Of a DNA stretch of 64,000 nt, positions 19,367-28,385 are shown one piece after another (the first letter of the stretch is position 1; each line of letters begins with the position of its first letter). The notes beneath the pieces are model-generated. The model saw only the letters and a program-made list of their open reading frames with translations. It was not told the origin of the DNA and did no database searches. Source of the stretch: Flavivirga amylovorans (GTDB lineage: Bacteria; Bacteroidota; Bacteroidia; Flavobacteriales; Flavobacteriaceae); assembly GCF_030540875.1 (NCBI RefSeq), contig NZ_JAUOEM010000009.1, forward strand, positions 1-64,000, read 5' to 3'. The translations under genes were made by a program, and so were the position numbers.

Positions 19367-20806
19367 ATGAAAAAATCACATACAAATTTAAGGTTATATC
19401 CCTTGGTTTTTATACTAGCATCTAAGACGTCTAAGTTATTGTGTCTATTTATATTATTTATATTTTCAATAATGTCCTGCAGCGATTTCGTAGAAGTGGA
19501 TCTTCCAAAGAACAAATTAACAAGTGAGGCCGTTTTCTTGGAGTCAGCGACCGCAGAAGCAGCCCTTAAAGGTATTTATGCCAAAATACGAGATATCGGA
19601 TTGCTATATGGTCGAACGGGGTTGAGTACCCGAATGGGAGTGTATACAGATGAGTTGGATAATTACACTTCCGAGCAGAGCTTGGAAGATTTTCAAAACC
19701 ATAACCTGCTTGCAACGAACTCAGATGTTGAAACATGGTGGAACAACACCTACAATCAAATTTATATAGCCAATGATGTTATTCAAGGGGTCAGCAATTC
19801 TACGGCCTTGACCATGGAAGATAAAGACCAGTTCAAGGGAGAGGCCTTATTTATTAGGGCGTACCTACATCTATTAATTGTAGAGCTTTTTGGGGATGTT
19901 CCCTATATTGACACTAAAAATTATATAGAGAACACGAATGTATCACGTATGCCCAGAGCTTTGGTTTATGATAGCATCATAGAGGACCTTCGCCTTGCTG
20001 CAAGCTTATTACCTGAGGAGGGTGAGGCTAATCCCAGTGGGGACCCCATCCGTCCCATCCGTCCATACAAGGAAGCCGCTAACAGTGTGTTGGCACGAGC
20101 TTACTTATATATAGGGAACTGGGAGCTGGCTGAGTTGGCATCTACTAGTGTCATTAATAAATTTGGAGCCTTGGAACCCGATTTAAACAAGGTGTTTCTC
20201 AAGGAATCTTCAGGAATCATATGGCAATTTAAGCCAAACTTAGAAGGCGGGAATACTATCGAGGCCCAGCAATTTATACTCGATAACTTACCGTCCCGAA
20301 CTTTTGCTCTAAATGATGCTTTGTTCGATGGATTTGAAGTTGGAGATCAACGAAAGTCCGATTGGACAAAAACGGTGTTTAATAATAGAGGTGACACCTT
20401 ACATCACGCCTATAAGTATAAACAAAGAAATGCAGGAACTTCTGTGGAGTATCCGGTACAGCTTCGTTTGGCAGAGCAATATTTAATACGGGCAGAGGCC
20501 AGGGCAGAGCTCGAAAAAATACCTGAAGCACAATCTGATTTAAATGCGATTAGAAACAGGGCAGGATTACCAAACACGACAGCAACAACCATGGAAGAAC
20601 TGTTAGAAGCCATTCTTCAGGAGCGGCGTGTAGAGTTATTTACAGAACACGGGCACCGTTGGTTCGACTTAAAGCGAACAGGAAAAGCTGCGGAAGTACT
20701 GACAGCAATCAAACCTAATTGGAAAGACACCGATATGTTATTGCCTATTCCTGAGGCAGAGCTATTGCTTAATCCAAATTTATTACCACAGAATGATGGG
20801 TATTAA
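19367..20806 (+). CDS. SusD/RagB family surface lipoprotein, copy B
   Basis: 479 residues with lipobox Cys38 (SIMSC) and SusD family blocks as in copy A, from which it differs at few positions (for example Lys for Arg, Glu for Gly, Pro for Ser). Partner of the SusC upstream, 35 bases away. In copy B the module ends here: sequence identity with copy A continues about 115 bases past the stop and breaks near 20921, exactly where the protease gene begins in copy A. Confidence 0.95.
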   Translation: MKKSHTNLRLYPLVFILASKTSKLLCLFILFIFSIMSCSDFVEVDLPKNKLTSEAVFLESATAEAALKGIYAKIRDIGLLYGRTGLSTRMGVYTDELDNYTSEQSLEDFQNHNLLATNSDVETWWNNTYNQIYIANDVIQGVSNSTALTMEDKDQFKGEALFIRAYLHLLIVELFGDVPYIDTKNYIENTNVSRMPRALVYDSIIEDLRLAASLLPEEGEANPSGDPIRPIRPYKEAANSVLARAYLYIGNWELAELASTSVINKFGALEPDLNKVFLKESSGIIWQFKPNLEGGNTIEAQQFILDNLPSRTFALNDALFDGFEVGDQRKSDWTKTVFNNRGDTLHHAYKYKQRNAGTSVEYPVQLRLAEQYLIRAEARAELEKIPEAQSDLNAIRNRAGLPNTTATTMEELLEAILQERRVELFTEHGHRWFDLKRTGKAAEVLTAIKPNWKDTDMLLPIPEAELLLNPNLLPQNDGY

Positions 20807-20836
20807 ATAAGTTTTTATGAAGGTAATAATCTCATT

Positions 20837-20890
20837 AAGAGGCAGCCCCTAAAAGAAGTTACAAACATAAAGGGAACCCTCTTTTCTTTT
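20837..20890 (+). terminator. Terminator after susD, copy B
   Basis: Same imperfect stem as at 5831-5885, followed by CTTTTCTTTT. Here it closes the plus-strand module. Confidence 0.5.
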
Positions 20891-21748
20891 AGAAAAGGTT
20901 GTAATAGAGATTTATACTAAAATATTGTGGCTTCCATTTCCAGTTAGAGTGTGGGTTGAAAGTAATCAGCTTTACGTGAAGGACAGAAAAGAAAAATAAG
21001 AGTAATGTCAAAAATATGAATAGGGTGTTAAAAAATAAGGTCTAAAAAGCCATTGTAATTTACTTTATTATATTGATTTTTGTTATCAAACGGGTTAAGG
21101 TGTTTTTAGAAGCTCAATACAACATATGTTTTACTTTTTAAGAAGCCTCTTTTTAAGTGAATCTACCTAACGGTTTATCGAGCAAAGGCATGATAGTCAG
21201 GTAATATGGGTCGTAGTGACCAAATAAATTCAGATGGTATAATGGTATTGGAGAGAAAAGATCAAAATTGATATGTAAATAGAAATAACTCTAGTTGTTT
21301 TTTGAGATTGTTACTCTAGAGACAACGTTTTCAAATAATGTAATGGACACGGTTATTATAGTTTGGTTGCCAATAACGTTTTAATTAATAAACTATACTT
21401 TTAATCGAAAAGAATACCAAAAGTTCTGTTAAAATTCATTCCTTACCTTCTCATAACTTCTTTATGAGCAGCGAAGTTGAAAGGCTTTAAAGGTCAAGCT
21501 ATGTTGAAAGACTCCAGATACACTTAGTCACGTCACTCACGTTAAATTAGTAAAATAAATTTTCGTTGTGTTAGATAAAAACTACGTGTAAAACTATGTA
21601 AGAGTATATACCTAATAAGTATGTATGGTACTAAATACTATAAAACCTCACTATGAAGCCTTTAAAGTGTATAAAACCATAGACAAGTTTAAGTACACTA
21701 TTTTGAATATTAATGAGTAGTTTTTCAAAACAGGATTTTGATTAATAA
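20891..21748. other. Gene-poor spacer B
   Basis: About 860 bases without a gene between susD B and the convergent peptide gene. Parts align to spacer A (for example GTAATCAGCTTT near 20961 and AAATTCAGATGG near 21227), but the protease, thioredoxin and DUF4397 genes of copy A are missing. The rest is unrecognisable. Confidence 0.5.
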
Positions 21749-21776
21749 AAAAGGTGACCAAAATTAGTCACCTTTT
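21749..21776 (-). terminator. Intrinsic terminator of peptide operon B
   Basis: AAAAGGTGAC pairs with GTCACCTTTT around an 8-base loop, 18 bases after the peptide stop codon; a minus-strand T-run follows. Confidence 0.8.
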
Positions 21777-21793
21777 CCTTGATAAAACTATTA

Positions 21794-22084
21794 TTATTGT
21801 ACTCTATACAATACCTTAGAACAACTAGTTTGACTAAGAGTTTGTTTTCCAAAAACTTGTATTGGAGTACCTAATCCAACAGTACATACTTGAGCATTTT
21901 CTTCTGCATCACATATAATTGACTCGTCACATGCTGTTATCGTTCCTTGTTGGTCTAAGGTTTGAATAAATCCTTGTTCTAGAGTTACATCAGCGTCATT
22001 AGCAGGAGTAAAAGCAAGAGAAGCTGTGATAGCTAACATAAGAGCAAAAGCTGGCAAAACGATTTTAAAAAAATTAGATTTCAT
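21794..22084 (-). CDS. Small secreted four-cysteine peptide (DUF6520-like), copy 2
   Basis: 96 residues. The signal peptide is identical to copy 1 through residue 26, whereas the mature part has diverged strongly except for the framework CDESIIC, CTVGLGTPIQVFG and the fourth Cys in TSCSK. It is the last gene of MauE-propeller operon B, behind the same 38-nt leader. The contrast between a fixed signal and a variable mature region with fixed cysteines is typical of families under diversifying selection, but four sequences cannot prove it. Confidence 0.8.
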   Translation of the reverse strand: MKSNFFKIVLPAFALMLAITASLAFTPANDADVTLEQGFIQTLDQQGTITACDESIICDAEENAQVCTVGLGTPIQVFGKQTLSQTSCSKVLYRVQ

Positions 22085-22107
22085 AATATAGATATTTAAA
22101 AATTAAT

Positions 22108-22145
22108 GACCTACTCTATTTTACAGGTTTTCGGTCTTATCCCTG
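22108..22145 (-). promoter_or_regulatory. Conserved leader with pseudoknot-like complementarity, peptide 2
   Basis: Same interleaved CAGG/GACC/CCTG/GGTC element as at peptide 1, with identical spacing. Confidence 0.4.
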
Positions 22146-22157
22146 ACTGCAGTATTT

Positions 22158-23279
22158 TTATTTAATTTGAGAATATGTTATTTTTTGGTCTATGGTCTCT
22201 TTCAAGGCAGGTTCTAGCTTATTAAAGCGATATGTGCTTAGTTGATAAATAACAATATGATTGCCGATCATTGCAATAAGTTTATCATTAAGCACTTGAA
22301 ATGTTTTTAATTTGTCTTTCCCTATGTTATAGACATAAAAACTGAACTCATAGGTGTTTTCTTCAATGTTGTAGACATCAATAATAGAGGCCTGTTCCCA
22401 CATGTCAATAGGTTCGTACCGGCCTATCAATTTGGAGTTTACAAAAAGGTAGGAGCCATACGTAGCACTGTATTTGTTTACTAATAGGGCAGGAGCTGCC
22501 ATTTTCAGTTGATTTTTGGAAGCTATAGTCCCCACTTTTATTTGGGCACGGCTTATTGTGTCTATGGTTTTTCCCAGGCGTTTCAATTCCAGATTTTTAT
22601 CTGCGACGATATATTGGTTGCGATAGAAGTAGGTATACACCAATTTTTGTAACTGCCTATTATATAGAAGGGAACCATCAGTATCAAAAACACCATCTAT
22701 TTGTTTTTGTAACAATTCGTAGGAGAGATCCACCTTAAGGGAGTCCACAAGATTTATTTTGCCAAGGACACTTTCCTTTGTTTTATTGCTTGTAGCCTTA
22801 ATGATAAAATTAGTAGAATCTATAGGCTCTATTTTTGAAAAATAAGCGGGTCCGTCCATGATAGAACTAGCTATCCAATCGGTAGTATTGCCTCTATATA
22901 TGTAGGGTATCACACCGTCAGTGAGAAAGAAATAAGGGGGAACAACCCGTAGCCTTATAGCGTGAAAGGGTAGACTGTCCTGATCCACAGATAAGGAGAT
23001 CTCCTTTTTGTTTTGAAGCGCAGTGTCCAGTACTGTTAGACGTAGAGGTGCAGTTGTATTTCCCAGGTAAATCTGTCCATTGTCAGCTCCGGCGATATAA
23101 TAGGAATTGTATTTAAGATCTAACTTTTTGGCTTGTATAGCAGGATGTCCCGAAAGACGTCGTGTAAAACTATTGTCACGATGTATTTTTTTTTCTGAAG
23201 AAATAAATAATAAGGCAATAAACCCGATACTTCCAAGAGTGCATATTAAAAGAGGTATATAAGTTTTATTATATTTCAT
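22158..23279 (-). CDS. Membrane-anchored propeller-like protein, copy B
   Basis: 373 residues, differing from copy A at three positions (Ile for Thr in the WTASS segment, Tyr for Phe in VNKFSA, Ala for Leu in EPLLKE). One N-terminal membrane segment and a beta-rich outer domain. Its ATG overlaps the TGA of the MauE-like gene. Strong conservation of this protein beside a diverging peptide suggests it recognises the shared parts of the peptides or acts generally on them. Confidence 0.7.
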   Translation of the reverse strand: MKYNKTYIPLLICTLGSIGFIALLFISSEKKIHRDNSFTRRLSGHPAIQAKKLDLKYNSYYIAGADNGQIYLGNTTAPLRLTVLDTALQNKKEISLSVDQDSLPFHAIRLRVVPPYFFLTDGVIPYIYRGNTTDWIASSIMDGPAYFSKIEPIDSTNFIIKATSNKTKESVLGKINLVDSLKVDLSYELLQKQIDGVFDTDGSLLYNRQLQKLVYTYFYRNQYIVADKNLELKRLGKTIDTISRAQIKVGTIASKNQLKMAAPALLVNKYSATYGSYLFVNSKLIGRYEPIDMWEQASIIDVYNIEENTYEFSFYVYNIGKDKLKTFQVLNDKLIAMIGNHIVIYQLSTYRFNKLEPALKETIDQKITYSQIK

Positions 23280-23731
23280 AAGGAGGCATATTTTGGGGTG
23301 CTGTAATTTTTTTGTCCGTTCATTATTTGGATTCCTATAAAAGCGAGTATAACAAAGGCGATATTAAAGATTAGATGTTCTGTCCACCCTAATTTTTCAA
23401 GAACACCTCCACAGGAACAAGGAATAGACTTACTGAAATTCAAAATAATGAATATATAGGCGGTGAACATGACCATAAGGGAAAAGGAGGCATAAAGTCC
23501 CAATAGTCTGAATCGAGGAACGATTAACATCACTGCGATGATAATTTCAAGATAAGGTACAGTCCATGCTACCAAACCAGCATATGCTGTCAATACGGGG
23601 GACTGTCCAATCTGAATTATAAATTCGTCAAAGACCAGCAACTTGTTCATTGCAGCATATACAAACAAGAGTATATATAGGAAACAAATAAATTCTAAAA
23701 AAGCGTTTTTATATTTACCACTAATTTTCAT
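23276..23731 (-). CDS. MauE/DoxX-family redox-associated membrane protein, copy B
   Basis: 151 residues from ATG 23731, four membrane helices, motif CSCGG, and only a few conservative differences from copy A (Val for Ile, Ala for Val). First gene of operon B, 27 bases from promoter R2. Inferred role: disulfide supply to exported cysteine peptides, working with the coupled propeller protein. Confidence 0.8.
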   Translation of the reverse strand: MKISGKYKNAFLEFICFLYILLFVYAAMNKLLVFDEFIIQIGQSPVLTAYAGLVAWTVPYLEIIIAVMLIVPRFRLLGLYASFSLMVMFTAYIFIILNFSKSIPCSCGGVLEKLGWTEHLIFNIAFVILAFIGIQIMNGQKNYSTPKYASL

Positions 23732-23757
23732 AAAAGATGAATTGTTTATTGACAATA

Positions 23758-23812
23758 CAAAGGTGCGAGATAAAATTTATTTATAATGGATAAATACTTG
23801 TCCTAAAAGGAT
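23758..23812 (-). promoter_or_regulatory. R2: 21-bp direct-repeat operator and -7 box upstream of MauE operon B
   Basis: GGAT at 23788 and 23809; complement of the TTTG box (CAAAGG) at 23758. Same 21 and 30 bp geometry as R1. Confidence 0.75.
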
Positions 23813-23908
23813 TTGTTAAATTTTAATTACTAAATAATTTGCTTAGAAAATGGTAATAGCATTATAAAAATGTGGAAATAGCTTTAATTACAGTGATTCA
23901 CGAACTTG

Positions 23909-23953
23909 AGGAGATCACCTAAAACTATCTAAAATAGTTTTAGGTGATCTCCT
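23909..23953 (-). terminator. Long perfect hairpin after peptide gene 3
   Basis: A 20-bp perfect stem (AGGAGATCACCTAAAACTAT and its complement) with a 5-base loop, 15 bases after the peptide 3 stop. There is no strong T-run on either side, so it may stabilise the RNA 3' end or block read-through into operon B rather than act as a classical terminator. Confidence 0.55.
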
Positions 23954-23968
23954 TTAGTATTCGGAATG

Positions 23969-24265
23969 CTATTGTTGTGGGCATCTAAACAATAGCTTTG
24001 TACAGTTAGTTGGAGAAGGTGGACTATATTTTCCAAAAACTTGTATTGGATCAATTATTCCAACAGTACATATTATTTCACTTGGGGTATTACTGCACTG
24101 GATTGACTCGTCGCAACCTTTTAACTCTCCATGTTGATCTAAACGTTGTATATAGCCTGGTACTGTATTAACCTCATTGTTAGTAGACGTAAATGCAAGA
24201 GAAGAAGTGATAGCCAATACCAATGCAAGAACAGGTAACACGGTTTTAAAAAAAAATGTTTTCAT
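23969..24265 (-). CDS. Small secreted five-cysteine peptide (DUF6520-like), copy 3
   Basis: 98 residues, signal peptide MKTFFFKTVLP...SSLAFT, then CDESIQC, CTVGIIDPIQVFG, NCTK and an extra fifth Cys near the C-terminus (FRCPQQ) not found in the other three. An odd cysteine could allow dimer formation. It has no MauE or propeller gene of its own and follows peptide 4 after 244 bases, so it may be co-transcribed from R3 or have its own promoter. Confidence 0.75.
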   Translation of the reverse strand: MKTFFFKTVLPVLALVLAITSSLAFTSTNNEVNTVPGYIQRLDQHGELKGCDESIQCSNTPSEIICTVGIIDPIQVFGKYSPPSPTNCTKLLFRCPQQ

Positions 24266-24288
24266 AATATAGATATTTAAAAATTAAT

Positions 24289-24326
24289 GACCTACTCTAT
24301 TTTACAGGTTTTCGGTCTTAACCCTG
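24289..24326 (-). promoter_or_regulatory. Conserved leader with pseudoknot-like complementarity, peptide 3
   Basis: Same element and spacing as at peptides 1 and 2, here directly after the region downstream of peptide 4. Confidence 0.4.
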
Positions 24327-24408
24327 ATTGCAGTTATGATTTAAAAGTTTAAACCTTGGGTGCTATGGTGAAGAGAGCGTAAAGATTGCCTGATCAGTAT
24401 TTTAATTT

Positions 24409-24430
24409 CACATTCTTCCTGAAGAATGTG
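24409..24430. terminator. Hairpin after peptide gene 4
   Basis: CACATTCTTC and GAAGAATGTG form a 10-bp perfect stem with a 2-base loop, 80 bases after the peptide 4 stop, without a T-run. Termination is only possible. Confidence 0.35.
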
Positions 24431-24509
24431 CGAGACTCCCCTTCCTCTTTGCTAAAAAGTACAGGCATACATTAATCTTTGATTTCCTTTTCCTTAATAA
24501 AAAGTATTG

Positions 24510-24788
24510 TTAAGGTCTATACAATACTCTTGTACAACTAGTTGCAGAAGAATATTGTAATCCAAAAACTTGACTTGGAGTACCTACTCCAACAGTGCAT
24601 TCTTGGTCACTTCCAGTAGAACATATGATTGACTCATCACATCCTACTATGAATCCTGTTTCATCTAAGACTTGGATGTACCCTTGAACTAGAGAAGTAT
24701 CATTAGCAGGGGTAAAAGCAAGTGAAGCTGTGACAGCTAACATAAGAGCAAAAGCAGGTGGAACGATTTTAAAAAAAAATGTTTTCAT
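24510..24788 (-). CDS. Small secreted four-cysteine peptide (DUF6520-like), copy 4
   Basis: 92 residues. Signal peptide MKTFFFKIVPPAFALML...SLAFT, then CDESIIC, CTVGVGTPSQVFG and SCTRVLYRP. It is the most diverged of the four in its leader DNA, yet the leader spacing is unchanged. Promoter R3 lies about 310 bases upstream. It carries no accompanying MauE gene and presumably relies on those of operons A and B. Confidence 0.75.
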   Translation of the reverse strand: MKTFFFKIVPPAFALMLAVTASLAFTPANDTSLVQGYIQVLDETGFIVGCDESIICSTGSDQECTVGVGTPSQVFGLQYSSATSCTRVLYRP

Positions 24789-24812
24789 GATAATAAATAT
24801 TTAAAAATTAAA

Positions 24813-24850
24813 GACCTACTCTTTTATACAGGTTTTCAGCCTTAACCCTG
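24813..24850 (-). promoter_or_regulatory. Conserved leader with pseudoknot-like complementarity, peptide 4
   Basis: Minus strand CAGG, GGCT, CCTG, GGTC. GACC of the other copies has become GGCT, and both changes still pair with GGTC through G-U wobbles, weak support for a real stem. Confidence 0.4.
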
Positions 24851-25761
24851 GATGTAGTTTGGTTTACTGGAATACCAGTTTATTTTTTATGTCTAGGTGT
24901 TATGTTAGAAGACCGTATAGAGACTTAAACAATATTATTTACAAGGGTTCTATTCTCAAAGACAGCTGTCTTTAGTTTTTATATTGCAAAGAAGAATGCT
25001 GTATGGAATTAAAATTGAATAATTTGATTAATACTACAGAAAAACACTAACATTATTATAGATTTATGATAATCAATAACCAGTTATATAATAATTACAT
25101 AAAAATACATGATAAAATTTATTTTTAATGGATTAATACTTGTCTGAGAAGGATAAGTTCTCCTCTGAGAAGTAAGATTTTAAATAAAAGAAGATCCAAC
25201 CTATTGGTATTAAACTTTATAAATAAAGAACATTTTTTGTAAGTATCATGTCGAAAGAGGTATGATTGAGATATCACATAAGGTATTGAGCATATGTTTC
25301 ATAAATTATGTGATTTCTCATTGCATTCGAAATGACACGGAATATAAAATTATATTTAAGTAATCATGTCGAAGTGAGGCGCGATTGAGACATCTCATCT
25401 CATAGATTTATGCTATTATGATTCTATAATTTCTCATGGAGTTTATCTTGAGCTTGGATTACACTAAACTTGCCGAGGGGTCGAAAGATTAAAAATAACA
25501 TAACAAGTAAAACAAAACCTAGATATTCAAAATTAATAGTTGGTTTTTTAGATTCTTGTTAACTACAAAAAGTCTCTATTCTTGATTCTAAGAACAAAGC
25601 AGTCTTAACTTTTCAATACCATATTAGCTTAAAAAGAAAAACCAGAGCACATTCGTTTATGAAAAGAATTCTAAAAATTTAAGAAAAGATTTTGCTTTGG
25701 CTTTCTTTTGGGGCTTCTATATGATAAAGCCTTAACAACGTCCATAGATTACTATATACTA
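24851..25761. other. Intergenic region with R3 and dispersed repeats
   Basis: About 910 bases without a gene. It contains promoter R3 (25100-25154) and two copies of the dispersed element ATCATGTCGAA...GCGATTGAGACATCTCAT (near 25244 and 25365). Nothing else is recognised. Confidence 0.5.
25100..25154 (-). promoter_or_regulatory. R3: 21-bp direct-repeat operator upstream of peptide genes 4 and 3
   Basis: GGAT at 25130 and 25151. The -7 position at 25100 reads TAAAAATA (minus strand TATTTTTA), the weakest box of the set, still at 30 bp. Confidence 0.65.
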
Positions 25762-26382
25762 TTATAACGTAATAAGAGGTAAATTGTCAAGTTTGGATAA
25801 GGACTCATTTGATTTTATCTGTTTTACTAGGTCATCTCTTTTAATACCAAAGGCACTAGATAGGTAATGAAGCTGTGTTTTTTCTCCTGTGGAGTCCTTT
25901 GGTGTTGTAAAAAAACAATGCCAGTGTTCACCACAATCAATAATTCTGGCAACCGATTTAAAATCTTTTTTCGAAAATTCAGAGATATATTGACTTAAGG
26001 TGTATCCAAATTCATGATATGCAGTAAAAATAAAAGACGTTAAAGTTTCCAGAGGAAGAAAGAACCCATCAAGTAGTTTTTCCTGATCTTTTTTCTTGTC
26101 AGTTTTTAAAAGCTGCATTAAATTTTCAGGAACTTTTATTTTTTGGAAGTCACTTTTTAGCTTTAACCATTGTATATGGGCACTTTTAAGTATTTCGTTA
26201 CTCGTTGTAGTCAATTCTTTTTCACCAGTCATTTCCTCTTTAGAAACCCCATTTAAAATCATTTGTTTTGCAATAATATCATTTTCGTATTGTTTAATAG
26301 GGTTTTTCATTTCGAATTCCTCGTCATCAAATACGATATGTTTCTTGCTAGTCTTTTTATGTGTTAAAATACGGTATTTCAT
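25762..26382 (-). CDS. Hypothetical cytoplasmic protein, member of the R regulon
   Basis: 206 residues, not recognised. No signal peptide or membrane helix; charged N-terminal half (KKTSKKH, KKDQEK) and a C-terminal half with aromatic and His/Cys residues (IIDCGEHWHCFFTTPKD). The ATG at 26382 is 30 bases from promoter R4, and R5 lies a further 300 bases upstream. Being under the same promoter type as the peptide operons is the only clue to its role; it could be a cytoplasmic immunity or regulatory factor, but nothing in the sequence shows this. Confidence 0.65.
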   Translation of the reverse strand: MKYRILTHKKTSKKHIVFDDEEFEMKNPIKQYENDIIAKQMILNGVSKEEMTGEKELTTTSNEILKSAHIQWLKLKSDFQKIKVPENLMQLLKTDKKKDQEKLLDGFFLPLETLTSFIFTAYHEFGYTLSQYISEFSKKDFKSVARIIDCGEHWHCFFTTPKDSTGEKTQLHYLSSAFGIKRDDLVKQIKSNESLSKLDNLPLITL

Positions 26383-26411
26383 TTCTTATTTAGATTGAGG
26401 ATAACTACTTA

Positions 26412-26466
26412 CAAAATTCGTAAATAAAACTTAATTCAAAAGGATAAAAAATTGTCTTAAAGGGAT
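26412..26466 (-). promoter_or_regulatory. R4: 21-bp direct-repeat operator and -7 box upstream of the 206-aa gene
   Basis: GGAT at 26442 and 26463; CAAAATTC (minus strand GAATTTTG) at 26412, giving the standard 30 bp. The gene starts 30 bases downstream. Confidence 0.75.
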
Positions 26467-26849
26467 TTGTTAGTGAGACTCGATTTTGAGAAGACCATAG
26501 GACGAATTCAAAATCGTAAGTCGAACTAATCCCGCCTACAGCGGGATCCCAAAAACTCAAATAGCTTGTGCTGAACTCGTTTCAGTATTTCAGTATTTCA
26601 ATTTCAGTATCTAATGAGGACTGAAGTTTATATTCTTTATTATAATCTATTAATAAGGGCATTAAAACTGGGTAGCTTAATTTGAAAAGTAATTCAGGAC
26701 AACCGTAAATTAGTACTACCCAGCTTAGGGGGATTATATATAAGTTAATTTAAATTTTCGTTTACAAATGTAGATAACGGTAGTTAACTTACTAGGAGTA
26801 AAAGTTACCTTAGAGGGATTAATTCTGTCTGAATCTAAAACAAGACGTA
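26467..26849. other. Intergenic region with R5
   Basis: No gene. Holds a hairpin (ATCCCGC / GCGGGAT, 26529-26547), a short ATTTCAGT direct repeat near 26580-26610 and promoter R5. Confidence 0.5.
26765..26819 (-). promoter_or_regulatory. R5: direct-repeat operator with perfect TAnnTTTG box
   Basis: Half-sites GGAG at 26795 and GGAT at 26816; CAAATGTA at 26765 is the complement of TACATTTG, a perfect -7 consensus, at 30 bp. It reads toward R4 and the 206-aa gene. Confidence 0.65.
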
Positions 26850-28310
26850 TAACTTATTCATTCAATCAGTTTGAGAATGTCTCTTGCTTGAATCTCCCTG
26901 TCATGTCGACGGTAGGAGAAATCTCAGCCTTATGGGATTTCTCGTCATTCGTTCCTCATTCTGTCGAAATGACAAACGTGTGAATTTTGAGGTACGATAA
27001 AAATGTATCGAGACCTAATAAAAGTAATAATTATGATGAATTCTCGATACATTCCAATGAAAAATTGGAACACTCAAACTGACCTGTCATTATTTAATTA
27101 TGAATTAAAATTGTACCTCGTAGTTATGTCGACATGATGTACGATTAAGACAAAAAGAAGTTCCTGTGTCATGCTGAGCTAGTCGAAGCGAAAATTGAAG
27201 TTAAAATGAAACTTTATTATGTATATATATTAATCTGTTTATTCAATTAGTTTGAGAATGTGATTTTTACTTGAACCTCCCTGTCATGTCGACGATAGGA
27301 GACATCTCATCCTTATGGGATGTCTCGTTATTCGTTCCTCATTCTGTAGAAATGACAAGGGTGTGAATTTTGAGGAACGATAAAAATATATCGAGACCTA
27401 ATAAAAGTAATAATTATGATGAATTCTCGATACATTCCAATGAAAAATTGGAACACTCGAACTGACCTGTCATTATTTAATTGTGAATTAAAATTGTACC
27501 TCGTAGTTATGTCGACATGATGTACGATTAAGACAAAAAGAAGTTCCTGTGTCACGCTGAGCTTGTCGAAGCGAAAATTGAAGTTAAAATGAAACTTTAT
27601 TATGTATATATATTAATCTGTTTATTCAATTAGTTTGAGAATGTGATTTTTACTTGAACCTCCCTGTCATGTCGACGATAGGGGACATCTCATCCTTATG
27701 GGGTGTCTCGTCATTCGTTCCTCATTCTGTCGAAATGACATACGTGTGAATTTTGAAGAAAAATAAAAATGTATCGAGACCTAATAAAAAGTAATGATTC
27801 TGATGAGTTCTCGATACATTCAATGAAAAATTGGAACACTCAAACTGACCTGTCATTATTTAATTATGAATTAAAATTGTACCTCGTAGTTATGTCAACA
27901 TGATGTACGATTAAGACAAAAAGAAGTTCCTGTGTCATGCTGAGCTAGTCGAAGCGAAAATTGAAGTTAAAATGAAACTTTATTATGTATATATATTAAT
28001 CTGTTTATTCAATTAGTTTGAGAATGTGATTTTTACTTGAACCTCCCTGTCATGTCGACGATAGGAGACATCTCATCCTAATGGGATTTCTCGTCATTCG
28101 TTCCTCATTCTGTCGAAATGACAAACGTGTGAATTTTGAGGAACGATAAAAATGTATCGAGACCTAATAAAAAGTAATGATTCTGATGAGTTCTCGATAC
28201 ATTCCAACGAAAAATAGGAATACTCGAACTGACCTACCATTATTTAATTGTGAATTAAAATTGTATCTTGTAGTCATGCAGACATGAGATACGATTAAGG
28301 CATGACATTT
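26850..28310. repeat. Tandem array of a 383-bp unit, about 3.8 copies
   Basis: The landmark TCATGTCGAC recurs at 26901, 27284, 27667 and 28050, exactly 383 bp apart each time. Units are about 95 percent alike by eye. Each unit contains nested inverted repeats: GTCATGTCGA with TCGAAATGAC, GAGACATC with GATGTCTC, and GTATCGAGA with TCTCGATAC. There is no conserved open frame. The last unit decays after about 260 bases. Promoter R6 points into the array from the right. Confidence 0.9.
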
Positions 28311-28385
28311 AAGTAAGTCTATTAAAAATATAAATAACTTTGAAATGTTAAGACTAACCTAAAGAAAACATCAGATTTTCTGTTT

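Noticed and set aside
1-23755. Copies A and B as an assembly artefact
   Set aside because: They differ by many scattered substitutions, gene content and spacers, so they are distinct loci; long reads would still be useful.
26850-28310. CRISPR-like array
   Set aside because: Units are 383 bp, almost uniform, with no alternation of short repeats and unique spacers and no cas genes.
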